This document shows, piece by piece, positions 9,165 to 17,895 of a DNA stretch of 44,737 nucleotides. Source of the stretch: Candidatus Desulfovibrio gallistercoris (GTDB lineage: Bacteria; Desulfobacterota; Desulfovibrionia; Desulfovibrionales; Desulfovibrionaceae); the NCBI GenBank assembly GCA_019118745.1, contig DWYJ01000058.1, forward strand, positions 1 through 44,737. Direction: 5' to 3'. Below the pieces are notes generated by a model. That model saw only the letters and a list, made by a program, of their open reading frames with translations. It had not been told where the DNA came from and did not search any database. Numbering within the stretch: the first letter of the stretch is position 1; each line of letters starts with the position of its first letter. The position numbers and the translations under genes are program-made.

Positions 9165-10160
9165 ATGGGACTCAGGGACATGCTCAAACGGCAGATGCGC
9201 AGCGTCCTGCAATGGCAGGACGACGACCGGGAAACCCTCTTCCAGCTCCTGCCCACGCCGGGCGACGAGATAAAGGATGCCTCCCGGCTCATCGTGGGCC
9301 CCGCGCAGGGCTGCCTGCTCGTCCATGAAGGAAAGATCGTGGACGAGATCGCGGAACAGACCACCCTTTCCCTCAAAACGGACAACCACCCTTTTCTGAC
9401 CACGCTCGCCAGCCTGCCGACGCTCTTTGAAAGTCCGCACAAGGTGCAGCTCTATTTCTACCGCACCACGCTTTTCCCCGGACTGCGCTGGGGCACGGCC
9501 CAGCCGGTCCGCTATCTTGACCCTGTCTACCGGCTGCCGCTGGGGGTCGGCATGAACGGCGCCTACAGCCTGCGGCTGGCGGACGCCCGGACGGCCTTCC
9601 TCCGCCTCTGCGCCGGGGAACGCCGCGTCACCATCAGCCGCATCAAGGCCGTGCTCGACGCCCAGCTCCCCCAGTTCATCGCCACGACCCTCGCAGGCGC
9701 GGCCTACGCCTGCACCGACATCGACAGCCACCTCGACGCCATCAGCGCGCGCATCCATGAGCGCCTTGCGCAGCTCGCAGCGGACTACGGCCTGGCCGTG
9801 CCGGAGTTCGCCGTCAACGGCAGCATCCTTGACCGGGAAAGCCGGGAACGACTGGAGACGGTCTTTGCCATGCGCGCCCGGCAGCAGGCCGCGGAGGAAG
9901 TCCACCTGAGCTATGAACGTCTGGAACAGATCCAGGCCATGCGGGACGCCGCCCGGACGGAGAACGGCCTCGCGGGCGCGGGCCTGCAACTTGGGACCGG
10001 TCTGGAGCTGGCCGCGCAACTCCTTGCGCCCTCCGCTCCCTCCACTGCGACGGACGATCTGGCCGGACGCCTGCGCCTGCTCCAGCAGCTTTTGCAGCAG
10101 GGCCTCATCAGTCAGGAAGATTTCGAAGAGCGCAAGCGCGCCCTGCTCGACCGCATTTGA
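9165..10160 (+). CDS. SPFH-domain protein with C-terminal SHOCT motif
   Basis: A 331-residue protein. Residues about 30-215 look like the SPFH/band-7 fold of the virion-core-like subgroup: HEGKIVDEIAEQTTLSLKTDNHPF, RYLDPVYRLPLGVGMNGAYSLRLAD, then a segment ending in YGLAVPEFAVNGSI. A helical stretch with heptad-like character follows (REARRERLETVFAMRARQQ region, 240-275). The C-terminus LLQQGLISQEDFEERKRALL is a SHOCT motif, often found at the ends of oligomerising membrane-associated proteins. There is no obvious transmembrane helix. It lies 70 bases after the zinc-ribbon gene, and SPFH proteins of this subgroup are frequently paired with zinc-ribbon partners. The likely role is a scaffold in the cassette. 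Function is inferred. Confidence 0.8.
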   Translation: MGLRDMLKRQMRSVLQWQDDDRETLFQLLPTPGDEIKDASRLIVGPAQGCLLVHEGKIVDEIAEQTTLSLKTDNHPFLTTLASLPTLFESPHKVQLYFYRTTLFPGLRWGTAQPVRYLDPVYRLPLGVGMNGAYSLRLADARTAFLRLCAGERRVTISRIKAVLDAQLPQFIATTLAGAAYACTDIDSHLDAISARIHERLAQLAADYGLAVPEFAVNGSILDRESRERLETVFAMRARQQAAEEVHLSYERLEQIQAMRDAARTENGLAGAGLQLGTGLELAAQLLAPSAPSTATDDLAGRLRLLQQLLQQGLISQEDFEERKRALLDRI

Positions 10161-10370
10161 GGTTTTCAGAGCCTGCCGGCGTGCCTTGCGCTGCTCCAGC
10201 CTCAGGGCCGCTCGCGCCTGTTCACTCACGAAATGCGGGGCGATCCAGCAGCGCCCTGTCCCGGCGGGGGCATCCAGGAGGGCAGCGGCTTTCCCATGCC
10301 TGCGTACCGGCGTCATCTTTCCTTCCCGAAAAACAGGGATGCCGCTCTCCCGGAAGGAGACGCCGGGACT

Positions 10371-10399
10371 TGACGGAACCCTATTTATGAGAGATAAAT
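10371..10399 (+). promoter_or_regulatory. probable promoter of the MoxR-VWA operon
   Basis: TTGACG, a 17-base spacer and GATAAA, immediately upstream of and touching the Fur-like palindrome. The -35 matches 5 of 6 and the -10 about 4 of 6 consensus positions. Transcription would start in or just past the palindrome. Confidence 0.45.
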
Positions 10400-10414
10400 G
10401 AAAAAGATTTTCAT
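10398..10414. promoter_or_regulatory. Fur-box-like operator
   Basis: ATGAAAAAGATTTTCAT is a perfect 7+3+7 palindrome, extended to 8 bp on each side by the flanking A and T. It differs in one position from the Desulfovibrio Fur-box consensus as I recall it (WTGAAAATNATTTTCAW). It lies at the -10/start region and 20 bases before the MoxR start, where a bound repressor would block transcription. Confidence 0.6.
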
Positions 10415-10433
10415 TTCCATAAAAGGAGATCGT

Positions 10434-11426
10434 ATGACACCAAGCCGAGTGCTTGCAGCATTGGATACCCTGCTTGCCATCCGCCAACCCGTCTTCCTCT
10501 GGGGGCCGCCCGGCGTGGGCAAAAGTCAGCTCGTGGCGCAGGCCGCCGAGCGCAAGGGCATGGCGCTGCGGGATATCCGCGCCGTGCTGCTCGATCCGGT
10601 GGATCTGCGGGGCCTGCCCCGCATCGACGGCGACGGCAGAACCTGCTGGTGTGCGCCCGCCTTTCTGCCCGGCCCGCAGGACGAAGCCGAGGGCGTCCTT
10701 TTTCTGGACGAACTCAATGCCGCGCCTCCCCTGGTGCAGACGGCCTGCTACCAGCTCATTCTTGACCGCCGCATCGGCGAATACCGCCTGCCGGACGGCT
10801 GGCGTGTTGTCGCCGCGGGCAACCGGGAAAGTGATCGTGCCGTCGTCTACCGTCTGCCGACGGCACTGGCCAACCGTATGGTGCATCTTGAGGTGGAGGC
10901 GCATACCGGCGACTGGCTCGCCTGGGCGGAGAACAACGGCATCCGCCCGGAGATACGCGCCTTTTTGCGCTTCAGGCCCCGGCTGCTGCACACCGCCGCC
11001 CCGCAGAGCGACGAGGCGGCCTTTGCCTCACCCCGCTCCTGGGCCTTTGCCTCACGCATCCTCGAAGCCGCACCGGAGCAGGAACTTGCCGCCGATCTGC
11101 TGCGCGGTACGCTGGGTGAAGGCGTCAGTGCCGAGCTGCTGGGCTATCTGGAACGCCGCCACCAGCTGCCCAGCCCGGAAGGTATCCTTGCCGCCCCGTA
11201 CAGTGCCCCCGTACCGGACGATCCCGCGGATCTTTGCGCCGTGTGCGATATGCTGGTGGAATACGTCCGGCCGGAAGACATGGAAGCCGTGGCTGGCTAT
11301 GCCGAACGCCTGCCCGCCGAATACGGCATCCTGCTCATGCGGGATGCGGCCCGGCGCGATCCGCGCATAGTTGAGGGTACGCCCTTTGCCCGCTGGGCGC
11401 AGCATCATGCCGAGGCGCTGCTGTGA
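10434..11426 (+). CDS. MoxR-family AAA+ ATPase
   Basis: A 330-residue AAA+ protein with Walker A GPPGVGKS (24-31), Walker B LFLDELN (89-95) and sensor-1 AAGNRES (127-133), followed by an all-helical lid region. The DELN Walker B and the lack of extra domains fit the MoxR group, whose members act as chaperone-like motors together with VWA proteins. The start at 10434 is preferred because AAAGGAG lies 6 bases before it; the in-frame ATG at 10398 is inside the Fur-like palindrome and has no ribosome binding site. The gene overlaps the next by 4 bases (GTGA), so they are translationally coupled. Confidence 0.9.
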   Translation: MTPSRVLAALDTLLAIRQPVFLWGPPGVGKSQLVAQAAERKGMALRDIRAVLLDPVDLRGLPRIDGDGRTCWCAPAFLPGPQDEAEGVLFLDELNAAPPLVQTACYQLILDRRIGEYRLPDGWRVVAAGNRESDRAVVYRLPTALANRMVHLEVEAHTGDWLAWAENNGIRPEIRAFLRFRPRLLHTAAPQSDEAAFASPRSWAFASRILEAAPEQELAADLLRGTLGEGVSAELLGYLERRHQLPSPEGILAAPYSAPVPDDPADLCAVCDMLVEYVRPEDMEAVAGYAERLPAEYGILLMRDAARRDPRIVEGTPFARWAQHHAEALL

Positions 11427-12811
11427 ATCCTCCCGTCACCCCTGATGCCGGGACAGTTCCGCAGCGGGAGGCCATACGCAGGGAAGCCGAAACGGCCATG
11501 AGTCGCGCCCGCAGCGCACTGCTCCTGCGCGAGCCGTTTTTCGGCTGCCTGGCCATGCGCCTGCGCCTCCAGGCTGACGAATCCTGCGCCCAGCTCTGGA
11601 CAGACGGAAAGACGCTCGGTTTCCACCCGGCCTTTGCCGCCACCCTCCCCCCAGACAAACTGCTCGGCGCGCTGGCCCACGAGGTGCTCCATCTGGCCTG
11701 CGGCCACCATGTCCGACGCGGCGGGCGGGATACCGCCCTCTGGAATGAAGCCTGCGACGTGGTGGTCAATGCGCTCCTGCTGGACGCGGGCTTTCGCCTG
11801 CCGGAGGGCTTCGTGCATCGTCCGGCCCTTGCCGGACAGTCCGCCGATACCGTTTATGCCGTCCTACGGCAGGAACGGGGCACCTCCGGCACCGGTCTTG
11901 CAGGGCAGGATCGAACGGGAAGCGCCAATGCTACGCGGCCAGAACAGCAGGAACGCACGGCCGAATCCGGTAGCGCACGCCCCCGTGAAGGGCGGTCTCC
12001 GCAAAAACGGCGGACGGAAGATGGCCCGAGAAGCGGCAAGGGCCGTCCCGCCAGGGAGCGCAGGCAGAGCGAACGGGAACCGGTACCGGTCTTCAGCGGC
12101 GAAGTCCGCGATGCGCCCGCCCTGCGCGACTCCCCAGATGCGGATGTCGAGGCGGATCTGCGGCGTCAGGTGGAGCGCGATGTGCGGGAAGCCCTGCGGC
12201 GTGCCCGCCATGCCGGACGCATCCCAGCGGGTTTCGCACGGCTCTGGCGTCGGGAAGGCACAGGACAAACGGACTGGGCAGCACTCTTGCGGCGTTTCGT
12301 GGCCCAGTGCGCGGAAAACGACTTTTGCTGGTGCATGCCCAACCGCCGCTTCCTGCACACGGGCTGCTACCTGCCGGGCCGCCGGGATGTACGCATACCC
12401 TGTCTGGTCGTGGCGCTGGACTGCTCCGGCTCCGTGGACGCTGAGACCCTTTCGGCCTTCATGTGCGAACTGGAACAGGCTCTCCTGCCCTATGATGCGG
12501 AAGCCGTCGTCCTCTGTCATGACTGCCGCATCCAGTCCGTCGTTCGCGGACAGGGGAGGGATGTCCTGCGCCGGATACAGCTCCGGGGCGGCGGAGGGAC
12601 AGACTACCGCCCGGTGGGCCGCTGGCTGGAGGAACAGGGGGTGCGCCCGGCCTGCCTGCTCTGGTTCACGGATATGGAGTGCGACCTCTTTCCCCCGGAG
12701 CCGCCCTGCCCGACCCTCTGGCTGGTCTGGGGCGACAACGACCGACAACCGCCGTTCGGACAGCGCGCCAGCCTCACCCCTCCTACCCCGTCACTGGAGA
12801 AGATCGCATGA
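11423..12811 (+). CDS. VWA-domain protein with N-terminal HExxH metallopeptidase-like domain
   Basis: A 462-residue two-domain protein of the putative metallopeptidase/VWA type (DUF2201-like). The N-terminal part has LAHEVLHLACGHH (HEVLH at 86-90), a zincin-type active-site helix. Residues 150-235 are a low-complexity, charged Arg/Glu/Ser linker. The C-terminal VWA domain begins at about 325 with an intact MIDAS motif DCSGS (333-337) and later GGGGTDYRP and FTDME. It starts with GTG overlapping the MoxR stop and ends with an ATGA overlap into the next gene. The MoxR ATPase is its expected motor partner. Whether the HExxH site cleaves peptides is not known from the sequence. Confidence 0.88.
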   Translation: MNPPVTPDAGTVPQREAIRREAETAMSRARSALLLREPFFGCLAMRLRLQADESCAQLWTDGKTLGFHPAFAATLPPDKLLGALAHEVLHLACGHHVRRGGRDTALWNEACDVVVNALLLDAGFRLPEGFVHRPALAGQSADTVYAVLRQERGTSGTGLAGQDRTGSANATRPEQQERTAESGSARPREGRSPQKRRTEDGPRSGKGRPARERRQSEREPVPVFSGEVRDAPALRDSPDADVEADLRRQVERDVREALRRARHAGRIPAGFARLWRREGTGQTDWAALLRRFVAQCAENDFCWCMPNRRFLHTGCYLPGRRDVRIPCLVVALDCSGSVDAETLSAFMCELEQALLPYDAEAVVLCHDCRIQSVVRGQGRDVLRRIQLRGGGGTDYRPVGRWLEEQGVRPACLLWFTDMECDLFPPEPPCPTLWLVWGDNDRQPPFGQRASLTPPTPSLEKIA

Positions 12812-13275
12812 AACTGCTCTGGCATATCGAAAAGAAGCGCGGCAATTTTCGCCCTGTCCTGACCTATCGCGTGGAGCTGGACGACTGGGAACGCGAGCTG
12901 GCCACCCCGGCGCTGCGCATCGACTCCAGCATCCCCGAACCGGTACGCTCCTGGCAAGACCACTGTTACCCCGGCGAGCTGGAACGCGGCGACGAACCTC
13001 CGACAAGCTGCTATCCGCTGGAGATACCTCCGCACAAGGGGCGCTTCGGCAGCACATCCCTGCGCCTGCCCTGGCGAACGGACAACCGCTACCCGGAAGT
13101 GGAAGCCTCTTTCGAGGCGTTGCGCGAGGCTTACGAAACCGCACTGGCTGCGGCACGCGCCAGCGAACCCATGAACGAACGAGGCAGCCTGCGTCTGAGC
13201 GGGGCCAGCCTGCGGGCGGCCGCACCGGCCATACTGGCTGCCCGCCTGCTGGGTGACACTGGCGCAGTTCGCTGA
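12808..13275 (+). CDS. small conserved-context partner of the MoxR-VWA pair, unknown function
   Basis: A 155-residue soluble protein beginning MKLLWHIEKKRGNFRPVL. Its ATG overlaps the VWA stop (ATGA) and has GGAG 8 bases upstream, so its synthesis is coupled to that of the VWA protein. Features seen: a Trp/Arg/Glu-rich beta-like N-terminal half (YRVELDDWERELATPALRI), a Pro/Cys-containing middle and an Ala-rich helical C-terminus. There is no signal peptide, transmembrane helix or family that I recognise. The tight coupling suggests a dedicated subunit or substrate adaptor of the ATPase complex, which is inference only. Confidence 0.8.
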   Translation: MKLLWHIEKKRGNFRPVLTYRVELDDWERELATPALRIDSSIPEPVRSWQDHCYPGELERGDEPPTSCYPLEIPPHKGRFGSTSLRLPWRTDNRYPEVEASFEALREAYETALAAARASEPMNERGSLRLSGASLRAAAPAILAARLLGDTGAVR

Positions 13276-13317
13276 AGATCGGATAGCGGATGCGGCAAAA
13301 ACATACGGCAAAAAACG

Positions 13318-13348
13318 ACAGCCCGTCCTCGGGGACGGGCTGTTTTTT
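13318..13348. terminator. bidirectional intrinsic terminator
   Basis: A perfect 11-bp stem ACAGCCCGTCC/GGACGGGCTGT with a TCGG loop, then six T on the plus strand. On the minus strand a T-run follows after CG. It lies between the convergent MoxR cassette and the glycan cluster and can serve both. Confidence 0.9.
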
Positions 13349-13381
13349 CAAGAAAGGGAAAGGACTGGCCGTCGCCACACC

Positions 13382-15355
13382 TCAGGCCCTGCCGCCCTTT
13401 GACGCACCATGCTGTCGCACGGCCTGCAACACCAATTCCTTGAGACGCGCCTCCGTTCCGGCCGCATCCAGCAGCACAGGGATGCGCCGGGAAGCTCCGC
13501 CGCCGAGACGTTTACGCTCTTCCGGCCGGGCGGCGAGCGCCAGCAAAGCCTTGCCCAGAGCGTCCGCATCCTCGGAAGGCACCAGTACGCCGCTCTCGCC
13601 GTTCTGTACGGCCTCCCGGATACCGGGCAGATCCGACGCCACCACGGCGCAGCCAAAGGCCATGGCCTCGGTCAGGGCGGACGGCAGACCGTCCTGATCG
13701 CCCGTACGCGTCACCCGTGCGGGCGCGACGAAGAGGTCGGCCCGCCGGTAGAGGTCGGGCATGTTCTCGTGCGGCACTTGCCCCGGGAAGAACACGCACT
13801 TGCGCAGCCCGAGCCGCCAGGCCTGCCACTTGAGACGGCGGCGCAGCGGCCCGGCGCCCACGATGCGCAGTTCGAAATCTATCCCCTGCCGGCGCAGCTG
13901 CACGCAGGCCCGCAGCAGGACGTCAAAGCCCTTGCGGGCGCAGAGCGTCCCCACAGCCAGCAGGCGCAACGGCTCCTTGCCCTCCGTGGGCGGCAGGGAG
14001 ACCTCTTCGTCCGGCGGCGTCAGCGTCAGCGGATCGCGCAGGAGCACCAGCCGCTCGGGCGGCAGCTCCGGCAAAAATTCATGCAGACGCCGCCGCGTCT
14101 CCTCGGTATCGCAGGCCACGAAGGCCGCATCCCGGGCCTTGACCGCCCAGTCCCTGCCGGGCTGCACCATATCCGCCGTCCGCACGGCAAAGGCAAAGGG
14201 CAGATGCAACAGCCGCGAGGCGATCCAGGCCGCCGTGGCCGGGCCATGCCCCCCGACCGCGTAGAGGAAGTCGAGCTCGTCCTCTTCGCCCCAGCGGGCC
14301 ATCATGGCCCCGCAGTCCATAGCCCAGAGATGGGCCCAGCGGCGTCCCGGCGTCACGGGCAGGGACTTGCGCAGCGGCTCCCAGGGCGGCGAATTGCGCC
14401 GCCGGAAATGCTGCACGGCCCGCACCACGGCAGGCAGCCGCAGCTTGCCCACCCGCCGTACCGGCAGCGGCAGGGCATAGCCCTGAGCGTCCCCCAGCAG
14501 GCTGCCCCCGCGGATGCCGTAGATGCGCGACAAGAGGCCCGCGGCATGCATGCGGTGCGCCTCTTCCATGAGGCTGCGGCCGGACGGTTCGGGAAAGGTA
14601 TCGGCCAGCAGCGCGCCGCGCACCACGGGCTTGACGCCTTCCAGCAGGTTGACGCCCAGCGTCACGGATTCGGGCGTAAAATCCCGACGGCGACAATTGA
14701 GGATGCCGTCATCGAGCGTGTACACGCTGTCGCAGAATTCCGCCATCTTGGGGTCATGGGTCACCATGATCATGGCCACGCCGCCGGAATGACAGAGCGT
14801 GCGGAAATTCTCCATGATGACGCGGCTGGTCCTGGCGTCCAGAGCGCCGGTGGGTTCGTCGGCCAGCAGGATCTTGGGATTGTTGACCATGGCGCGGGCA
14901 ATGGCCACGCGCTGCTGCTCGCCGCCGGAAAGACGGTTGCTGCGGTAGTGCACCCGCGCCGAGAGCCGCACGAGATCCAGCGCCCGGATGACGCGCGCCC
15001 AGCGTTCCGACGGCGGGACGTTCTCATAGATCAGCGGGAATTCGACGTTTTCAAACACGGTGGAGTGTTCGAAAAGGTTGCTGGCCTGCATGACGAAGCC
15101 CATGTTCCCCCGCCGGAAGGCCGCCGTCTGCTCGCGGGTGAACTCCAGCACGTTCTGGCCGAGGATCTCCAGCGTCCCCGCATCGGGCGCATGCAGCATG
15201 CCGAGCACGTGCAGCATGGTGGACTTGCCGCAGCCGGAAGGGCCCATGATGGCCACCAGCTCCCCGGCTTCCACCTGGATGTTGACGCCCCGCAGCACGG
15301 GCGAGAAGCCCGCGTAGCACTTGTACAGGTCCTTGGCGATAATGACAGGAGGCAT
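13382..15355 (-). CDS. ABC transporter ATPase fused to a GT4 glycosyltransferase
   Basis: A 657-residue fusion in a single frame. Residues 1-225 are a complete MacB/LolD-type ABC ATPase: Walker [10 protein letters not shown], signature LSGGEQQR, Walker B ILLADEPT and H-loop VTHD. From about residue 245 a GT-B fold GT4 enzyme begins ([20 protein letters not shown] is the usual N-terminal pattern). It continues with [26 protein letters not shown] and the donor-binding [21 protein letters not shown] region. ATG at 15355 has AGTAGG 5 bases upstream; a GTG two codons earlier is possible. It follows the permease gene directly, so the ATPase half pairs with that permease. The GT half probably uses a nucleotide sugar to build the envelope glycan. 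Confidence 0.9.
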   Translation of the reverse strand: MPPVIIAKDLYKCYAGFSPVLRGVNIQVEAGELVAIMGPSGCGKSTMLHVLGMLHAPDAGTLEILGQNVLEFTREQTAAFRRGNMGFVMQASNLFEHSTVFENVEFPLIYENVPPSERWARVIRALDLVRLSARVHYRSNRLSGGEQQRVAIARAMVNNPKILLADEPTGALDARTSRVIMENFRTLCHSGGVAMIMVTHDPKMAEFCDSVYTLDDGILNCRRRDFTPESVTLGVNLLEGVKPVVRGALLADTFPEPSGRSLMEEAHRMHAAGLLSRIYGIRGGSLLGDAQGYALPLPVRRVGKLRLPAVVRAVQHFRRRNSPPWEPLRKSLPVTPGRRWAHLWAMDCGAMMARWGEEDELDFLYAVGGHGPATAAWIASRLLHLPFAFAVRTADMVQPGRDWAVKARDAAFVACDTEETRRRLHEFLPELPPERLVLLRDPLTLTPPDEEVSLPPTEGKEPLRLLAVGTLCARKGFDVLLRACVQLRRQGIDFELRIVGAGPLRRRLKWQAWRLGLRKCVFFPGQVPHENMPDLYRRADLFVAPARVTRTGDQDGLPSALTEAMAFGCAVVASDLPGIREAVQNGESGVLVPSEDADALGKALLALAARPEERKRLGGGASRRIPVLLDAAGTEARLKELVLQAVRQHGASKGGRA

Positions 15356-15361
15356 ACGCAC

Positions 15362-16552
15362 CTACTCGAAACGCAGCGCCGAGACCACATCCATGCGGCT
15401 GGCCTGAATGGCGGGATACAAACCACCCGCCACACCGATGATGGCGGAAAAAACGATGCTGCCAAGACTGCTGGCCAGCAGCAGCGGATAGGAGATGCTG
15501 GTGTGCAGGGCCAGCGCGCCGAGCTCCACCGACAGCGTCCCCACGATGATCCCCAGGACGCCCCCGGCCACGGATTTGACCAGCGCTTCGGCAAGGAACT
15601 GGGCCAGGATGTCCGCATCCGAACCGCCCATGGCCTTTTTGAGGCCCACTTCTCGTGTACGGGCGCGCACGGCGGCAAAGGTGCCGTACCAGATGCCGAA
15701 GCCGCCCAGCATGAGCGAGGCCGCGATGCCCAGCCAGAGCAGCGCCTCCACCCACATGAAAGTCACCTGGATACGGTCAAGCTGGTCATCCTGCGTGGAG
15801 CAGACCAGATACGGGGCGTCCTGATGTTCGCGCACCACCTTGGGCAGCTGGCGCACCACCGAGGCCACGTCTTCCCAGCCGATGGCGCGCACGAAAAGGC
15901 GGCGCACGTTGCCCTCGCCCCAGCCGCGGTCGCTCATGGTGGTATAGGGCATGAAGCCGCCTTCATTCCAGGCGCCCAGCATGACCCCCGTCACCACGCC
16001 GATGACTTCGAATACGTCCTGCCCCAGCACGAGCAGTTTACCCACGGCCAGCCGGGGATCGCCGTACAGGTTCTGTGCCCCTTCGCGGCCCATCATGCAG
16101 ACGCGTTTTCGCTGCCGGATATCCTCCTCCGTGAAGACGCGTCCGGCCACGAGCTCCAGCGAATAGGTCGGCGCAAAGAATTCGTCCACGCCGATGAAGG
16201 AGATATGGAGGGTCCGCTCATCCGTGCCACGCAGGGGGAAGGACATGTTCATGCGCAGGTTCTGGCTGACCATGCCTACGCCCGGCATCTCGCGGATGGC
16301 CTGGACGGTATCGGGATAGAACTCCCGTCGCGGCTGGCCGGGATATTGTTCGTCATCCATGTAGACGCGGATGATGTTCACCCCGCCCATGAGCACCATA
16401 TCCTGTCCCACCTTGTAACGGATTTCCTGCCCCAGCACCGAAAGGGCAATAAAGGCCGTGATGCCCAGCGCGATGGACAGGATGACGCCGAAACCTCGCT
16501 GGCGCACCACCTGCCGCACGCTGACGCGGCAAAGATCGGACATGGTTATCAT
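15362..16552 (-). CDS. FtsX/MacB-type ABC transporter permease
   Basis: A 396-residue permease with the MacB/LolC layout: one N-terminal transmembrane helix (about 22-42), a large periplasmic domain (45-275) and three C-terminal helices (about 278-300, 325-350, 362-382). ARTREVGLKKAMGGSDADI is the FtsX-family coupling segment. Such permeases with an ATPase partner extrude or lift lipids, lipoproteins or envelope polymers rather than import solutes. Its stop lies 6 bases before the ATG of the ATPase-GT fusion. GGGAGG lies 13 bases before the first ATG; a second ATG three codons on is possible. Context suggests a substrate made by the neighbouring glycosyltransferases, which is inference. Confidence 0.88.
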   Translation of the reverse strand: MITMSDLCRVSVRQVVRQRGFGVILSIALGITAFIALSVLGQEIRYKVGQDMVLMGGVNIIRVYMDDEQYPGQPRREFYPDTVQAIREMPGVGMVSQNLRMNMSFPLRGTDERTLHISFIGVDEFFAPTYSLELVAGRVFTEEDIRQRKRVCMMGREGAQNLYGDPRLAVGKLLVLGQDVFEVIGVVTGVMLGAWNEGGFMPYTTMSDRGWGEGNVRRLFVRAIGWEDVASVVRQLPKVVREHQDAPYLVCSTQDDQLDRIQVTFMWVEALLWLGIAASLMLGGFGIWYGTFAAVRARTREVGLKKAMGGSDADILAQFLAEALVKSVAGGVLGIIVGTLSVELGALALHTSISYPLLLASSLGSIVFSAIIGVAGGLYPAIQASRMDVVSALRFE

Positions 16553-16673
16553 GGATTTGTCTGAACCTCCCGGGATGACGTCCCAATCTTCATATTAGCT
16601 TGCAAGGCCGCAGCTGTCAAAGGGCGCAGCCGCAGGCCCGGCGGCCTGCCCGCCGGCCTCCCTGTCCCCTCCG

Positions 16674-17243
16674 TCAGCCGGCCGTACGGCGGGGACGCTT
16701 GCCGGATCGCGCTGATGTCGTCCGCCGCGACATCCACCAGGACATGAACAGGCCCAGCCCCAGCCAGATGAGTGTATCCGGGAGCACCGTGCCGATGGCG
16801 ATGATCAGGGCCCCCAGTACCGGTTCGTCCATGCGCAGGTAAAGGAGCAGCAGAAAACCAGCCGCGAGCCTGAGGCATGCCGTCAGCACCAGCACTTCAC
16901 GATGTTTCGAGGAATCGCCCCGCAACCACCCCAGCAACGCGTATTGACAGAGCATGTCGATACAGAACGGAGCAGCCCGGATAATCAGCACACTGAGCGT
17001 CAGGCTCAGCTCCAGACAGGGCTCCAGCAAGACGGCCATACCCATCTGGAGGCTCATGAAGCGGGAGAAAAAACGCTCCAGCACGAGCCACAGGTTGTCG
17101 TCGAGAGAGACGCCCATGACGATCAGCAACAACGGCACGCGGGAAAGCAGGCTTTCCGTCAGCAGGAGCGCCATGCAGGCCATCTTCCTTGACAGGGCGA
17201 CGCACGCCCCGCGCCCCCTGAGGGGATGCGCCGCCTGCGTCAT
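16674..17243 (-). CDS. polytopic membrane protein, paralog of the next gene, unknown function
   Basis: A 189-residue protein with about five hydrophobic segments and a basic C-terminal tail (SRRTTSARSGKRPRRTAG). The start is placed at 17243 (MTQAAHPLRG) because GGAGG lies 7 bases upstream, and the ATG overlaps the stop of the upstream paralog (ATGA). It shares LLTESLLSR near the N-terminus and LPDTLIWLGLG near the C-terminus with the upstream protein (LLAESLLSR, LPETLLWTALG). The family is not recognised. Position between a GT2 enzyme and an ABC exporter suggests an envelope-glycan role. Confidence 0.72.
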   Translation of the reverse strand: MTQAAHPLRGRGACVALSRKMACMALLLTESLLSRVPLLLIVMGVSLDDNLWLVLERFFSRFMSLQMGMAVLLEPCLELSLTLSVLIIRAAPFCIDMLCQYALLGWLRGDSSKHREVLVLTACLRLAAGFLLLLYLRMDEPVLGALIIAIGTVLPDTLIWLGLGLFMSWWMSRRTTSARSGKRPRRTAG

Positions 17244-17435
17244 CGGGGGACCTCCGTTCGTTGTCTGCTCCGGCGCGACAGCCGCCAGGCCGCGAATACG
17301 CCCAGCGCCGTCCAGAGAAGGGTCTCCGGCAGAAGAAAGAGAAAAAAAGTATCGTGCACGCCTGACGGATATTCGCTCCATACGCTCAGGATAAGCAGGT
17401 AAAGCCCCGCCCCCCTGAGCAGGCCCGTCAGGATG
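17233..17435. repeat. direct repeat, downstream copy (tandem duplication)
   Basis: About 200 bases nearly identical to 17703-17895, covering the end of one membrane-protein gene and the start of the next, including the GGAGG ribosome binding site. Shared blocks include GTTGTCTGCTCCGGC and ATTCGCTCCATACGCTCAGG. Synonymous and non-synonymous differences are scattered, so the duplication is not brand new. Confidence 0.85.
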
Positions 17436-17710
17436 ACCACGCCCGCCAGCAGCGGGAAACCGCCCCGCACCCAGCGCAGCAAGGGGAGCAGACATGCTCC
17501 GTCGGCCGCGTACAGACAGAGGAAGATGCACAACAGGCTGAGTCCCTGCCCCAGCTCCAGCCGGCTGTAAAAGATGGCTACGCCCAGCGGGATGATCAGC
17601 AGGCGGGAGAGCAGGCTTTCCGCCAGCAGAGCCAGCAGGCAGAGAGCTCCCCGCCGGAAGGGACGCGCCACGTCAGCCGCGCCGGAGGGCCTTCCCTCCA
17701 CTCGCGTCAT
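17240..17710 (-). CDS. polytopic membrane protein, paralog, unknown function
   Basis: A 156-residue membrane protein (MTRVEGRPSG start) with about four hydrophobic segments and a basic tail (RLSRRSRQRTEVPR). The start at 17710 has GGAGGTCC upstream, in the same arrangement as its downstream paralog, and the ATG overlaps the stop of the upstream fragment. The frame is open further upstream but enters the duplicated segment. Its last 50 residues are nearly identical to the 66-residue ORF just upstream, so the genes arose by tandem duplication. Function unknown. Confidence 0.72.
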   Translation of the reverse strand: MTRVEGRPSGAADVARPFRRGALCLLALLAESLLSRLLIIPLGVAIFYSRLELGQGLSLLCIFLCLYAADGACLLPLLRWVRGGFPLLAGVVILTGLLRGAGLYLLILSVWSEYPSGVHDTFFLFLLPETLLWTALGVFAAWRLSRRSRQRTEVPR

Positions 17711-17895
17711 CGGAGGACCTCCGTTCGTTGTCTGCTCCGGCACGGCAGCCGCCAGGCCGCGCCCATGCCCAGCGCCGTCCGGAGAAGGGTCTCCGGCAGA
17801 AGGAAGAGAAGAAAAGTATCGTGCACGCCTGACGGATATTCGCTCCATACGCTCAGGATAAGCAGGAAAAGCCCCGTCCCCCAGGCAGGCCCGTC
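17703..17895. repeat. direct repeat, upstream copy (tandem duplication)
   Basis: Partner of the repeat at 17233-17435, spaced about 470 bases. Homology ends shortly before the start of the 66-codon ORF, at the point where the rest of the duplicated gene is missing. Confidence 0.85.

Larger units (their letters stand above)
10161..10433. other. leader region between the SPFH gene and the MoxR gene
   Basis: Holds no protein gene that I can support. Its last 65 bases carry a promoter-like pair, a Fur-like palindrome and the ribosome binding site of the MoxR gene, so the three downstream genes probably have their own promoter. Confidence 0.5.

Noticed and set aside
10398..10433. Upstream in-frame ATG adding 12 residues to the MoxR ATPase
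   Set aside because: It lies within the Fur-like palindrome, has no ribosome binding site, and the next ATG has a good one.
13409..16564. A 1051-codon open frame on the plus strand
   Set aside because: Antisense to the ABC-GT fusion and the permease genes, which have complete motifs; no credible start or domains.
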